In this document: positions 16,726 through 25,100 of the stretch, piece by piece
How positions within the stretch are numbered: the first letter of the stretch is position 1
How the letters are laid out: every line of letters begins with the position of its first letter
NCBI GenBank assembly: GCA_937885815.1
Contig: CALABM010000067.1
Coordinates: 1 to 53,581, forward strand
Source of the DNA: an uncultured Verrucomicrobiales bacterium
GTDB lineage: Bacteria; Verrucomicrobiota; Verrucomicrobiia; Verrucomicrobiales; Akkermansiaceae
Reading direction: 5' to 3'
Length of the DNA: 53,581 bases
Translations under genes and position numbers: made by a program
The notes under the pieces: model-generated
Told to the model about the DNA's origin: nothing
What the model saw: the letters and a program-made list of their open reading frames with translations, nothing else
The model's database searches: none

Positions 16726-16754
16726 ATGCTAGCACATGGGTAATTATTTAGCAA
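16726..16754 (-). promoter_or_regulatory. Promoter of the PBP5-like gene, leaderless type
   Basis: Minus strand: TTGCTA (16754-16749), a 17-nt spacer, TAGCAT (16731-16726), then 6 nt (GCGCGC) to the ATG at 16719. Confidence 0.55.
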
Positions 16755-16764
16755 GTCTTAATTA

Positions 16765-16785
16765 AGGCATTTTTAGGGAATGCCT
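16765..16785 (-). terminator. Weak terminator-like hairpin after the SGNH gene
   Basis: A 7-bp stem, AGGCATT/AATGCCT with a 7-nt loop, about 80 nt beyond the stop of the SGNH gene on the minus strand and without a long T run. It could end the MBOAT operon. Confidence 0.35.
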
Positions 16786-16867
16786 GTAGAAGAAGTAGAT
16801 GTGAAGAAGCTGTATTCTTGTTGTTTGAGCTTCTGTTTCTTGCAGGTTTATTTGTTGTGGTAGGAGG

Positions 16868-17623
16868 TTATCTGCCTCTGGCGCGTAGTGTGCGGTTGGG
16901 TGGGTTTCCGGGAATGACGTGTCCCATGTAAGGCAGTAGCTTATCCATGACGATGCGATTTCCATCGCCGGTGATATGCACACGGTCTCGCCAGCGGATA
17001 TTGACGGTGCGTCCATCTGGCATGCGGACGCTGTGCATGTAATTACCGCGGGAATCTGCCAGAAGTGAGCGCGTGTTGATATACCCGAGTTTGTAGCGCC
17101 TGCAGAAATTGTACATGAGAGCGTTAATTTTGGCAAGCTGAGTGTTGAGAGGCTCTTCTTCCATGACGGGTGGACCCATGAAGATGAGTTTAGCTTCATA
17201 ACGGCGGCAGAGGGATGCTATCTCCATGAGTTTCTGGGTGTAAACGCGCATCCATGCCTGAGAGCAGGGCTCGCCTAGGCCTGTATGACCGTGTATATTT
17301 TGCGGATCATTGGTGCCGACCCACATGACGACTATTTGTGGGCGGTGGCGGCGGAGGTTTTCCTCAAGCACACGGGGCCAGTTATAGAAATCCGGGCGGC
17401 TGAGGCCAGTGGAGCGTTTCCCGATGGGGATGAGGGTTATGTTTTCATAACCGGTTAGTTCGCGTTGCATCTGAGGGCCCATGGCTTCCATGAGTGAATC
17501 CCCGGTAAGGAGAATGCGGATGGGAAAATCTGCGCGCCCTCTTCCTCCGCGCTCCAGATGCATGGCAAGTGATGTGGTGGAAATGAGCAGTAGACTGAGA
17601 ATGAGTTGAAGCAGAGTTTTCAT
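16868..17623 (-). CDS. Exported SGNH/GDSL hydrolase-family protein (second copy)
   Basis: 251 residues with a signal peptide ending near Leu-Ala-Met (about 20). SGNH blocks are present: GDSLMEAMG with Ser43, a STGLSRPDFYNW block, MWVGTNDPQ with Asn105, and DRVH with the catalytic Asp-His pair near residue 220. The pattern resembles the SGNH proteins paired with AlgI/DltB-type acyltransferases, which pass acyl groups to polysaccharides in the periplasm. It overlaps the first SGNH gene by 4 nt and shares its motif layout, suggesting an internal duplication of the operon's periplasmic partner. Confidence 0.87.
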   Translation of the reverse strand: MKTLLQLILSLLLISTTSLAMHLERGGRGRADFPIRILLTGDSLMEAMGPQMQRELTGYENITLIPIGKRSTGLSRPDFYNWPRVLEENLRRHRPQIVVMWVGTNDPQNIHGHTGLGEPCSQAWMRVYTQKLMEIASLCRRYEAKLIFMGPPVMEEEPLNTQLAKINALMYNFCRRYKLGYINTRSLLADSRGNYMHSVRMPDGRTVNIRWRDRVHITGDGNRIVMDKLLPYMGHVIPGNPPNRTLRARGR

Positions 17624-18816
17624 CGTCGTCCGCGGTTAGTGTGTCTTATGGTGTTTTCCAGCTGGGCGTTTTGTGTGCGAGAACGCTCCTGTTCTGTGAG
17701 AAGTTTTTGCGGATTTTGTTCGCGGAAGGTGGCGAGGTGTCTTTCAATGGCCGGCAGCAGCAGCTGAACCAGTAACCTGTTACCTTCAGGGGTGAGATGT
17801 TCCTTGTCTTGTCGGCGTAGGCGTACGGTACGACCATTTTCATTCGTCATATACGCCCGGAATTGCCCATTTTCGTCACCCAGTACCGGGAGGGTGTCCA
17901 AGAAATCAATGCCACGCTCGTTGCATGCTATACGCTGGGTGTCGCCTGTCTGCCGTAGCGACCGGGCATAACGGCTGCCCATGGGCGGCAGTCCCACCCA
18001 AATCATATCGCAACCATAGCGCTGTGCGATGTCAAAGATTTCATTCATTTTTTCTTTGTATGCTTCACACCAGGGCGCGCCGTAGGCTGGATGCTGAGTT
18101 CGACCGTTGTGTCGGATAGGCATAGCATCGTTGGCACCCATGAATACTACGATGAGATCCGGGCGTTTTTCGTTCACCACTCTCTCCATATTTTCCGGCC
18201 AGTTGAAATAGTCCGGGCGTGTCAGACCTGTGGAATATCTTGCCGCTAACAGGAAGTGCAGACCTTGCCGCTTGCGCAGGGCTCGATGGGTGGCAGGCCC
18301 GAGGTCTTCCATGAGGGAGTCACCCATGAGCATGATTCTGTAATGCACAGGATTGGCAAGATTCGCTTCCTCCAAGGCAGCCTGAACTTGTTCCGGCGTC
18401 AGTACTGGCTCCGGCTCTGGTTCGGGAATTGGCTCCGGCTCCGGTTCTGGCTCCGGTTCTGGCTCCGGTTCCGGTTCCGGTTCCGGAGCAGGGGGTGGCT
18501 CAGGGTAAATGAGAGGAATATAGTTGGGCAGGGGCGGAAGACCGGGTAAAGGCTCGGTCAGAGCAAGGAACTCTGGTTCTTCCGGCTGTTCCCAGAGCAC
18601 TGAGAACGCGGAGAACGAATGTTTCATCGTGCTGAACCACTGTGGAAGCCAAGTGCGGTGCGCCGCGGTATTCAGAGCAGCCGCGGTTTCGTGAAGCTCC
18701 GGGTATGCACTTTCCAGCTGCTGGGTGTATTCGTTGATATTCTGAAGCCCAAGAAGCAGAGCAGCCAGTCCGGTGCTCAGGCAGATTTTCACGCTCTGTG
18801 GTAATTTGAAGGGCAT
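17620..18816 (-). CDS. Membrane-anchored SGNH hydrolase-family protein with Pro-Glu spacer (first copy)
   Basis: 398 residues. One N-terminal hydrophobic anchor (about 10-27) is followed by a helical region, then a long alternating Pro-Glu spacer (about 106-137), and the SGNH domain: GDSLMEDLG with Ser167, STGLTRPDYFNW, FMGANDAMP with Asn229, and DKEH with Asp337 and His340. The Pro-Glu run would act as a stiff arm holding the domain away from the membrane. The gene begins 8 nt after the MBOAT gene. By analogy with AlgI-AlgJ/AlgX and DltB-DltD systems it is a candidate periplasmic acyl carrier or transferase. Confidence 0.87.
   Translation of the reverse strand: MPFKLPQSVKICLSTGLAALLLGLQNINEYTQQLESAYPELHETAAALNTAAHRTWLPQWFSTMKHSFSAFSVLWEQPEEPEFLALTEPLPGLPPLPNYIPLIYPEPPPAPEPEPEPEPEPEPEPEPEPIPEPEPEPVLTPEQVQAALEEANLANPVHYRIMLMGDSLMEDLGPATHRALRKRQGLHFLLAARYSTGLTRPDYFNWPENMERVVNEKRPDLIVVFMGANDAMPIRHNGRTQHPAYGAPWCEAYKEKMNEIFDIAQRYGCDMIWVGLPPMGSRYARSLRQTGDTQRIACNERGIDFLDTLPVLGDENGQFRAYMTNENGRTVRLRRQDKEHLTPEGNRLLVQLLLPAIERHLATFREQNPQKLLTEQERSRTQNAQLENTIRHTNRGRR
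18418..18490. repeat. Short tandem repeat encoding the Pro-Glu spacer
   Basis: Near-perfect 6-nt units of the form GGCTCC/GGTTCC repeated many times within the SGNH gene. Such repeats can change length by slippage in whole codon pairs, which would lengthen or shorten the spacer without breaking the frame. Confidence 0.7.
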
Positions 18817-18824
18817 GGGCTTTA

Positions 18825-20324
18825 TCAGAAATCAAAGTAGATGAATGGTAGCATGCCTTCCGGACCCATGCCTAAAATGGCACCTCCCAGCACTCCGGCC
18901 ACTAGCGCTTGTATGGCCCACGGCAGTTTTGAATAAATGCCAGTGAAGCCTTTGTAGCATGCAGGCCCTCCCCACTGAAGGGCCAGCACAATCAATATGC
19001 AGAAGATTATAGGCAGGGCAAAACCTTCCCCATCCTGGGGAATGAATGCCGCATTCAGCAGGGTGACGGCTCCCTCATAGCTTTCAGCCCGGAAGAATAC
19101 CCACAGCAGGGCCAGCACGTGAAGGGTCAGCAGCCATGCTGCTACTTTGCCAAGGATTTTCAGTACGCGGGGAGCTTGGTTTACCTGCGGGAAATAGCGG
19201 TCCCTCAGGGCATGGTACCCATGTACTATAGCTAGGCCTAAGCCGTGGAAAAATCCCCAGATGAGAAAGTTGAGGATGCGGCCACCGCTGCCGTGCCACA
19301 GTCCGCCAATCGTCATGGTGGCGATGAGGTTCACATACCGATTGCCGCGCCTGCTGCCGCCGAGGGGGATATAAAGATAATCCCTGAGCCAGCGGGATAG
19401 CGTGATATGCCAGCGGTGCCAGAACTCCTGCAGGTTCAGTGAGCGGTATGGAGCGTCAAAGTTTTCAGGGATTTTCCAGCCCATGAGGCGGCCGATGCCG
19501 ATGGCCATGTCCGTATATCCGGAAAAGTCGCAAAAAATCTGCATGGTGTAGGCATAAATACCCACCCAGATGGCGGCCGTACTATAGTTCTCCGGTGTCG
19601 TGAAAAGCGGGTCCACCAGCCCCTGTGATAGGTACGTGGCCAGCACCACCTTTTTGAACAGGCCGCTGAGTATATAGCTCATGCCTTCACTCAAATCATT
19701 GCTTTGGGCTCGGGTGGCTCCGAGTTGCCCGAAAAACTGTTCGGAACGCATGATGGGGCCTGCCATGACGCAGGGGAAAAATGAGATGTAGGCTAGCACA
19801 TCAGCAAAACTGCGTGTGGGGAGTTGCTTGTTCCTGTAGCTGTCTATGCTGTAGGAAAGCCCCATGAAGGAGTAGAAGGAGAGTCCGGCCGGTAAAGCTA
19901 TTTCGCCTATGCCTGACTCTGCAAGCCATTGCTGAAGGGCACTTTCCGGTGAGATTATATTGTTCAGCAGTACGTAAAACGGCTCAGCGTACTTGTAGAA
20001 TGCAAGGAGTAGAATATGAAGCGTTACTGTCACTACCAGCGGCCACTTTTTCCAGCCTTTCCGGATGCTGAATTTTACCTGTTTGCCACAGTGCGGACAG
20101 TTCTGTTCATGCCATTCCTCTCGCTCCCTCAGGCATACACAGCCCCAGTTCATGAGCGCCACTATCAGCAGCAACAGCACATACTCGGCTCCGGCATAGC
20201 CATAGAATACCAAGCTGGCAAGAGTGATAAAGTACTTATACAGTAAGGAATTACCACGAAGTGCCCACCCTATACTCAGTACGGGTAAGAAAAAGAGCAC
20301 AAAAATGGTCGTCGCGAAATTCAC
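18825..20324 (-). CDS. MBOAT-family membrane-bound O-acyltransferase (AlgI/DltB-like)
   Basis: 499 residues with about ten or more hydrophobic segments. The MBOAT core is visible: YRSLNLQEFWHRWHITLSRWLRDYLYIPLGG (about 294-324), the histidine motif LWHGSG and WGFFHGLG near 340-360. The family moves acyl groups across or at the inner membrane, here most likely onto a polysaccharide with the two SGNH partners downstream. Near residues 60-85 a cytosolic loop carries Cys-Val-Cys and CPHC, like a small zinc-binding insert. The start is GTG (20324); no Shine-Dalgarno sequence is seen. Confidence 0.92.
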   Translation of the reverse strand: MNFATTIFVLFFLPVLSIGWALRGNSLLYKYFITLASLVFYGYAGAEYVLLLLIVALMNWGCVCLREREEWHEQNCPHCGKQVKFSIRKGWKKWPLVVTVTLHILLLAFYKYAEPFYVLLNNIISPESALQQWLAESGIGEIALPAGLSFYSFMGLSYSIDSYRNKQLPTRSFADVLAYISFFPCVMAGPIMRSEQFFGQLGATRAQSNDLSEGMSYILSGLFKKVVLATYLSQGLVDPLFTTPENYSTAAIWVGIYAYTMQIFCDFSGYTDMAIGIGRLMGWKIPENFDAPYRSLNLQEFWHRWHITLSRWLRDYLYIPLGGSRRGNRYVNLIATMTIGGLWHGSGGRILNFLIWGFFHGLGLAIVHGYHALRDRYFPQVNQAPRVLKILGKVAAWLLTLHVLALLWVFFRAESYEGAVTLLNAAFIPQDGEGFALPIIFCILIVLALQWGGPACYKGFTGIYSKLPWAIQALVAGVLGGAILGMGPEGMLPFIYFDF

Positions 20325-20351
20325 TTGTTAGCTTGCGGTATATGCTCGAGC

Positions 20352-20380
20352 TTTATATGATATATAGTACTTTTAGTCAA
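20352..20380 (-). promoter_or_regulatory. Promoter of the MBOAT-SGNH operon
   Basis: Minus strand: TTGACT (20380-20375), a 17-nt spacer, TATAAA (20357-20352). The expected leader before the GTG start at 20324 is about 20 nt. Confidence 0.6.
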
Positions 20381-20508
20381 GGCTAATTTTGGGGAGGTGT
20401 ATAGTCATAACAGGGGGGATTTCTTTCTGGTAAAATCAGATTAGAAGAACAAGAAAGCACCGAGAGACCGGTGCAGATTCGGATGTAACTCTGTTATAAT
20501 TAGATACA

Positions 20509-20577
20509 ATGAAAAAGAAAATTGCAATTTCACAGGTGGGAGTTGCCTGTCACTCGTATACCCTTGTGAGGATGTGA
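20509..20577 (+). CDS. Possible 22-codon leaderless small ORF
   Basis: A perfect TATAAT at 20495-20500 is followed by 8 nt and then ATG, the spacing of the leaderless promoters in this window. The peptide would start Met-Lys-Lys-Lys and end at a TGA. There is no good -35 box at 17 nt, and so short a frame can occur by chance. Its function is unknown; it could also be a small RNA start. Confidence 0.25.
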   Translation: MKKKIAISQVGVACHSYTLVRM

Positions 20578-20660
20578 ACCCATCTCTGATGCCGATAATC
20601 GTGAGGCGTGCCTTCCGGTTGTGCATGTCAGTTTTTTTTCCGAAGGTGAATAAATTCGGC

Positions 20661-20689
20661 TTGCTAAACAGGTACGCTCATGGCAGAAT
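20661..20689 (+). promoter_or_regulatory. Possible promoter of the amidase gene
   Basis: TTGCTA at 20661-20666, a 17-nt spacer, CAGAAT at 20684-20689, then 6 nt to the ATG at 20696. The geometry matches the leaderless class; the -10 box is moderate. Confidence 0.45.
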
Positions 20690-20695
20690 AGCGGC

Positions 20696-21385
20696 ATGGC
20701 GTATCGTACACTGGTGGCTCTTTTTGCCCTTGTCCTGGCTTGTCTTTTTGGCTGCCAGCAGCAGAGCCAGAACTCATATCTGAGAACTCCTCCTGCCTTT
20801 AAGTTCAGGCCGGATGGTAGGCAGATTATACCCCGTTCCATCAGTCGTCTGGCACGTGAGGCGAATATCAAAATCCGAATGATGCCCCGCAGCTCTAGGC
20901 AGCGCCGCGGTTCGCACCGCATGCGGCCCTCCTTCATTACCATTCACAGTACGGCAAATCATTCTGCCTCTTCCACGGCCATGCAGCACTCGCGAGCTCT
21001 CTGCCGCGGTGCATTCACGAACAGAAGCTGGCACTTCACGGTGGACCAATTCATGGTGGTTCAGAATCTCCCGCTTAATGAGTCCGGTTGGCATGCCGGT
21101 ACTGAGGCCGGTAACAGGAACTCCATCGGTATTGAAATGTGTGAGTGTGAGAGCAGAGGGCATAACCATTTCCGTACTTGGGATCGCACAGCCAAGCTCA
21201 CAGCCGTTCTTATGAGCCGCTATGGCATTAACCTCCGCCGAGTAGTGCCGCACCACCACTGGACGGGTAAGAATTGTCCCATGCCGCTCATGACAAATGG
21301 ACGCCCCGGCCCGAAGTGGGGATGGTTCCTTTCTCGTGTGGATTATTATTACCGCTGTATTAATGCGGGCCGCTCAAATCGCTGA
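20696..21385 (+). CDS. N-acetylmuramoyl-L-alanine amidase lipoprotein (amidase_2/PGRP type)
   Basis: Zinc amidase that cuts the muramic acid-L-Ala bond of peptidoglycan. It has 229 residues with a lipoprotein signal (CLFGC, Cys20). Zinc-site features are visible: FITIHSTANHS near 80-90 (first His), SWHFTVDQ (second His region) and, near the end, PHHHWTGKNCP with the last His and Cys. NRNSIGIEMCE is the conserved middle strand. It probably acts in the periplasm on the wall or recycled fragments. recG follows after 26 nt. Confidence 0.88.
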   Translation: MAYRTLVALFALVLACLFGCQQQSQNSYLRTPPAFKFRPDGRQIIPRSISRLAREANIKIRMMPRSSRQRRGSHRMRPSFITIHSTANHSASSTAMQHSRALCRGAFTNRSWHFTVDQFMVVQNLPLNESGWHAGTEAGNRNSIGIEMCECESRGHNHFRTWDRTAKLTAVLMSRYGINLRRVVPHHHWTGKNCPMPLMTNGRPGPKWGWFLSRVDYYYRCINAGRSNR

Positions 21386-21411
21386 GCAGCTTGTTGACCG
21401 GGTGAAGCTCC

Positions 21412-23538
21412 GTGCCTTTGACACTCACAGATACTCTGGAGGGGCTTTCCTTGATAAGCTCGCGTGAGCTGCACGCTCTTCACGCGGCCTCTTTCCGAAC
21501 CGTGGGTGATATATTGCTGCGGATTCCCCGGCGTTATGAGGATCGCCGCAGCACCAAGCCGATTGCCTCGCTCCTGAATGGCGAGACAGCGAGTGTGCCG
21601 GTGCACGTATACAGTGCTGGTTGGCGTTTTGCCCGCACGCGCTATTATGAAGTGAGTGTGGGGGCTGCAGATGACCCTCATGGTGCTCGCCTACAGTTGC
21701 GCTGGTTTAATATGCCCTATGTGGCAAAACTGTTGGCTACCGGGATGAATCTTTCCGTGTACGGCAAAGTGCGGGAGTTTGGTGGTAAGCTCACCATGAT
21801 AAACCCGGATTTTGAAGTCATGGAGGAAGAGGATGCTGGGTATCGGCTGGTGGAAATAGCCATGGGGGGGATGGAAGCTCCGCTGAGGGATGCCGGCCCG
21901 GAAACAGTGCTCATTCACACCGGGCGCATTGTGCCGATATACCGCGGAATTTCCGGTATGGGAGTGAGGCGCTTTCGTCAGCTTGTGTGGGAGCTACTGG
22001 CGGAGCTGCCTGCCCAGCTTACGCCGCCGGGGTATGATGTGGCGCCTGCGTACCCGTTCCGAGAGGCCTTGCAGGATTTGCACTTTCCGGCAGAGCCGGA
22101 GAATTATCGCAAGGCTCGCCTGCGCTTTGCTCTGGCAGAGTGTTTTGAAAGCCAATTCCGCGTGGCCTGGCGCCGCCGCCGCTCTCAGGGAAGGATAGGC
22201 CGGGTAAATGTTACGACGGATGGCTACCTGCAGGAGCTGCTGGAGAGGCTTCCTTTCCGCCTAACTTCGGCACAGACGCGCTGTGTGGAAGAAATCAGGG
22301 CGGATATGGCAAGCCCGCGCCAGATGAACCGTTTGCTGCAGGGGGATGTGGGCAGTGGTAAGACGCTGGTAGCTCTTTGTGCTATGCTGCTGGCTGTGGA
22401 GAGTGGTGGTACTGCGGCTCTTATTGCCCCCACGCAGATTCTTGCAGAACAGCATTTTAACAATTTCAAGCGCCTGCTGGCCGGGATGGATGTTCGCCTT
22501 TCCCTGCGTACTTCTGACCGCGCAGAGGATGTTGGCTACGTGCCGGATAACCCGGATGAGGCGGATGATACTCCCCGCTTGCTGGTGGGCACTCATGCTT
22601 TGCTGTATCGCAAGAACCGCCCGCGCAATCTTGTGCTCGCTGTCGTGGATGAGCAGCATAAGTTTGGTGTGGCTCAGAGGGAGCAGTTTGTGAGTAGTGG
22701 TGAAAATCCGGATGTGTTGGTGATGACGGCTACTCCCATTCCCCGAACTCTGACGCTGACTTTGTATGGGGATTTGGATGTCTCTGTTATTGATGAGCTG
22801 CCGGCAAACCGTGGCGAGATTATCACGGCCCTTCGTAATCCCAACCACATGAAGCGTATTATTGCCTTCATGAAGTCTGAGCTTGGGGCCGGCAGGCAGA
22901 TTTACATCGTTGCTCCTCTTATTGAGGAGAGCGATACCCGCGAGCAGGCCGCGGCCGTTTCCGAGCTGGAGAAATGGCGGGGTATTTTCCCTCAGGAGAC
23001 TATCGGCCTGCTGCACGGGCGTTTATCTCCGGAAGAGAAGGATGAAGTGATGAGCGCTTTCCGGGCAAATGATACGCATATCCTCGTGGCCACCACAGTG
23101 GTGGAAGTGGGGGTTGATGTGCCGAATGCCACTGTGATGATTATTAATGATGCGGACACCTTCGGGCTTTCCCAGCTGCACCAGCTGCGAGGCCGTATTG
23201 GCCGCGGGCAGCATAAGAGCTATTGCATTCTGCTCTCTGAATCCAAGCCGGGAGAGCCCGGCCGCGAGAAGCTGGAGGTGCTTTGCCGTACGCTGAATGG
23301 ATTTGAAATTGCCGAGGAGGATTTCCGCCTCCGCGGCCCCGGTGATGTGCTCGGAACTGCTCAGAGCGGGCTGGGGGCTGTGCGCTTTGCTGAATGGCTT
23401 ACGGATATGCGCCTCATTCATCGCGCTTCACGTGATGCCGCCGCTATTCTGGAGTCTGATCCGGAGCTGCAGCAGCCGACTCACATTTCCTTGCGGGAAC
23501 TGGTGGAACCAGAGGCTGATTACGGCGTGACGGCCTGA
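21412..23538 (+). CDS. recG: ATP-dependent DNA helicase RecG
   Basis: Branch-migrating helicase that remodels stalled replication forks and Holliday junctions. It has 708 residues, close to the usual 690. The N-terminal wedge/OB region includes the RIPRRYEDRR segment. The helicase core has Walker A GDVGSGKTLVA (about 312-322), the DEQH box (VDEQHKFGV), TATPIPRTL, and the C-terminal motifs VVEVGVDVPNA and QLHQLRGRIGRG. The FRLRGPGDVLGTAQSG motif is typical of RecG. The likely start is GTG at 21412, 26 nt after the amidase stop. Confidence 0.96.
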   Translation: MPLTLTDTLEGLSLISSRELHALHAASFRTVGDILLRIPRRYEDRRSTKPIASLLNGETASVPVHVYSAGWRFARTRYYEVSVGAADDPHGARLQLRWFNMPYVAKLLATGMNLSVYGKVREFGGKLTMINPDFEVMEEEDAGYRLVEIAMGGMEAPLRDAGPETVLIHTGRIVPIYRGISGMGVRRFRQLVWELLAELPAQLTPPGYDVAPAYPFREALQDLHFPAEPENYRKARLRFALAECFESQFRVAWRRRRSQGRIGRVNVTTDGYLQELLERLPFRLTSAQTRCVEEIRADMASPRQMNRLLQGDVGSGKTLVALCAMLLAVESGGTAALIAPTQILAEQHFNNFKRLLAGMDVRLSLRTSDRAEDVGYVPDNPDEADDTPRLLVGTHALLYRKNRPRNLVLAVVDEQHKFGVAQREQFVSSGENPDVLVMTATPIPRTLTLTLYGDLDVSVIDELPANRGEIITALRNPNHMKRIIAFMKSELGAGRQIYIVAPLIEESDTREQAAAVSELEKWRGIFPQETIGLLHGRLSPEEKDEVMSAFRANDTHILVATTVVEVGVDVPNATVMIINDADTFGLSQLHQLRGRIGRGQHKSYCILLSESKPGEPGREKLEVLCRTLNGFEIAEEDFRLRGPGDVLGTAQSGLGAVRFAEWLTDMRLIHRASRDAAAILESDPELQQPTHISLRELVEPEADYGVTA

Positions 23539-23636
23539 AGGCACTTTTTTGCACCCCATTTTTCTTGTAAGCCTGATTTCGTGCTTGAATTCAACGCTGA
23601 ATATGTTAAGCTATCCTAAATAGTTCCTATTTGCAT

Positions 23637-24155
23637 ATGATGCACAAATCAATGTACGTATTAACTGCTGCTGTGTGCTGCGGTCAGCTTATTGCTTATC
23701 CGATGACGTATTCTGCCGAGTCTGACCCCGGCGCAGCCATGGCAGCAGAGGCTGCTGCTCTGGATGAGGGCGGTAGTAACATTTTGGAATCCGACCCGGC
23801 GGGAGATTATGAGGCAAACATTGCTACACGTTGTCTTATGGCCCAGCTTTCTATCGTTCAGGGGCTACTGGAGCATCTTTCCGGTGATTTGGTGGCAGCT
23901 GTGCCCGAGGAAGTGGCGGAGCAGCTTCAAGAGCTGCTGCAGGAAGCTCGTTCTCTGGAGTCCATGGCCATTGATATTGGAGCAGGGGAATATGAAGATT
24001 TTCAGATGGAACTTGCAGCTGATACCTCAGTGCAGGAGCTTCTGGATAGATTGGATGATGTAACATCTCAGCTTGAGCGTAGGGCGTACTATAATTGCCC
24101 GGAGCTGGAAGAGGTCGTCAGCGAAATCCTTAATATCTTGGCAGACCTTCAGTAA
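23637..24155 (+). CDS. Small exported acidic helical protein of unknown function
   Basis: 172 residues from the ATG at 23637 (a second ATG follows directly at 23640). A signal peptide is apparent, with a core of VLTAAVCCGQLIA and a likely cut around Tyr-Ser-Ala-Glu. The mature chain is highly acidic and consists of long amphipathic helices with Leu-Leu-Glu heptad-like patterns. No enzyme motif is visible. It is followed by a terminator shared with the convergent 3D-domain gene. Confidence 0.7.
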   Translation: MMHKSMYVLTAAVCCGQLIAYPMTYSAESDPGAAMAAEAAALDEGGSNILESDPAGDYEANIATRCLMAQLSIVQGLLEHLSGDLVAAVPEEVAEQLQELLQEARSLESMAIDIGAGEYEDFQMELAADTSVQELLDRLDDVTSQLERRAYYNCPELEEVVSEILNILADLQ

Positions 24156-24179
24156 GTTTTCTTTTCTTATTTTGAAATG

Positions 24180-24217
24180 AAGAACCCCGTCTGGCTTCGA
24201 TGCTAGGCGGGGTTCTT
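24180..24217. terminator. Bidirectional terminator between two convergent exported-protein genes
   Basis: AAGAACCCCG pairs with CGGGGTTCTT around an 18-nt loop. T-rich sequence lies on both outer sides in the respective reading directions. Confidence 0.75.
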
Positions 24218-24244
24218 ATGGTAAGGAATGTTTAGCTGTTTTTA

Positions 24245-24871
24245 TCAGCGTCTGGCAGTGTTGCGGTGGCGGCTCTGCTGCTGCAGCGCGGCCTGCATGC
24301 GGGCGCAGTGGCGGTAACCGGTACGGCCCTGAAGGGTTCGCATGCTCTGCTGAGATGAGCCCCACTGGATAATCTGAATCTCCACCACTCGGCGGCCCCA
24401 GCGGCGCATAAGCTCAGGTGTGGGCTGGTAAATATCGATGGTGCCGGTGCCCACAAGTGCACTGCCGTAGTCGTCAATCACATAAATGTACGGTTGCCCC
24501 TTGATGCGGAAACGAGTCCCGAGCGGATAAACGGACCAGTCTGCCGCGGCACTGCGTACCTGTTCGGTGTATTTCAGCGTTGTGCCGATGGCATTGCGTG
24601 GACCATAGCCAATATGGTCACTTTCCGTGTGCGTATAAGCCGTGGTGCGCACAACGCGGTTGAGCTGTGCAGGATGATAGAACGGCATACCATGCTTATC
24701 GCGGCCCAGCCGGGGAAGGCGGGAATCCGGCCTAGCTGAAGGAGATGGAGCGGAGGGCATTACAAAGCCTTGGCTCACTCCCTGATTCGCTTCTGCAGGG
24801 GCGCTACAGAAGGAAAATGCTGTGAGTATGCTCAGCACGCTCACGGCAAGTGATTTTACTGTTTTCGTCAT
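24245..24871 (-). CDS. Exported 3D-domain protein (RlpA/MltA-like double-psi barrel)
   Basis: 208 residues with a signal peptide ending near Ala-Glu-Ala (about 28). The C-terminal half carries a 3D (three-Asp) domain: TAYTHTESDHIGYGPRN, then WSVYPLGTRFRI, YVIDDYGSALVGTGTIDIY and VVEIQIIQWG, the pattern found in Gram-positive 3D proteins and at the end of MltA lytic transglycosylases. Family knowledge suggests cleavage of glycan strands or binding to peptidoglycan. A basic Arg/Gln-rich tail follows. A possible promoter lies about 70 nt upstream. Confidence 0.82.
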   Translation of the reverse strand: MTKTVKSLAVSVLSILTAFSFCSAPAEANQGVSQGFVMPSAPSPSARPDSRLPRLGRDKHGMPFYHPAQLNRVVRTTAYTHTESDHIGYGPRNAIGTTLKYTEQVRSAAADWSVYPLGTRFRIKGQPYIYVIDDYGSALVGTGTIDIYQPTPELMRRWGRRVVEIQIIQWGSSQQSMRTLQGRTGYRHCARMQAALQQQSRHRNTARR

Positions 24872-25100
24872 GATTGGCGGTTTTGGTAAGGTGTAAGGAG
24901 CTTCCCCTGAGGGCTGCTCTATTTACTCGCGGTTGGTGGCATTCTAGCATACAAGATGCTGGCTTGACAAGCGTTTTTTTAACGGACAGTCTTCGCTGTA
25001 AACTTCATTTTTGTTTACTTGTGCCAATATGTTGTATGAATTGTCTTGGTTGGTGTTGCTTATATTGTGGTTAATTAAGATATCCTAAACAATTAAATAT
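24872..25100. other. Intergenic region upstream of the 3D-domain gene
   Basis: On the minus strand TTGTCA (24970-24965), an 18-nt spacer and TAGAAT (24946-24941) form a plausible promoter with an unusually long leader (about 60 nt) for this window. The leader can fold on GAGC ... GCTC around 24899-24920. The remainder (24971-25100) is AT-rich with no gene that I can support. Confidence 0.4.

Larger units (their letters stand above)
20325..20695. other. 371-nt intergenic region between divergent MBOAT operon and amidase gene
   Basis: It contains the two divergent promoters, a 6-bp hairpin GCACCG/CGGTGC at 20457-20474, a TATAAT followed by a 22-codon reading frame at 20509-20577, and a run of eight T at about 20632-20639. 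I found no tRNA cloverleaf, riboswitch or transposon end. It is the longest stretch without a confident gene. Confidence 0.6.

Noticed and set aside
18418..18490. CRISPR-like or other intergenic repeat array
   Set aside because: The units are 6 nt, contiguous and in frame within a coding region, so this is a coding microsatellite.
20530..20943. Minus-strand frame entering the intergenic region before the amidase gene
   Set aside because: Most of it is antisense to the amidase gene and it has no promoter or motif.
24872..25100. Possible tRNA or riboswitch in the gap beside the 3D-domain gene
   Set aside because: No cloverleaf, no T-loop sequence and no known riboswitch core; only a short hairpin and a promoter-like pair.
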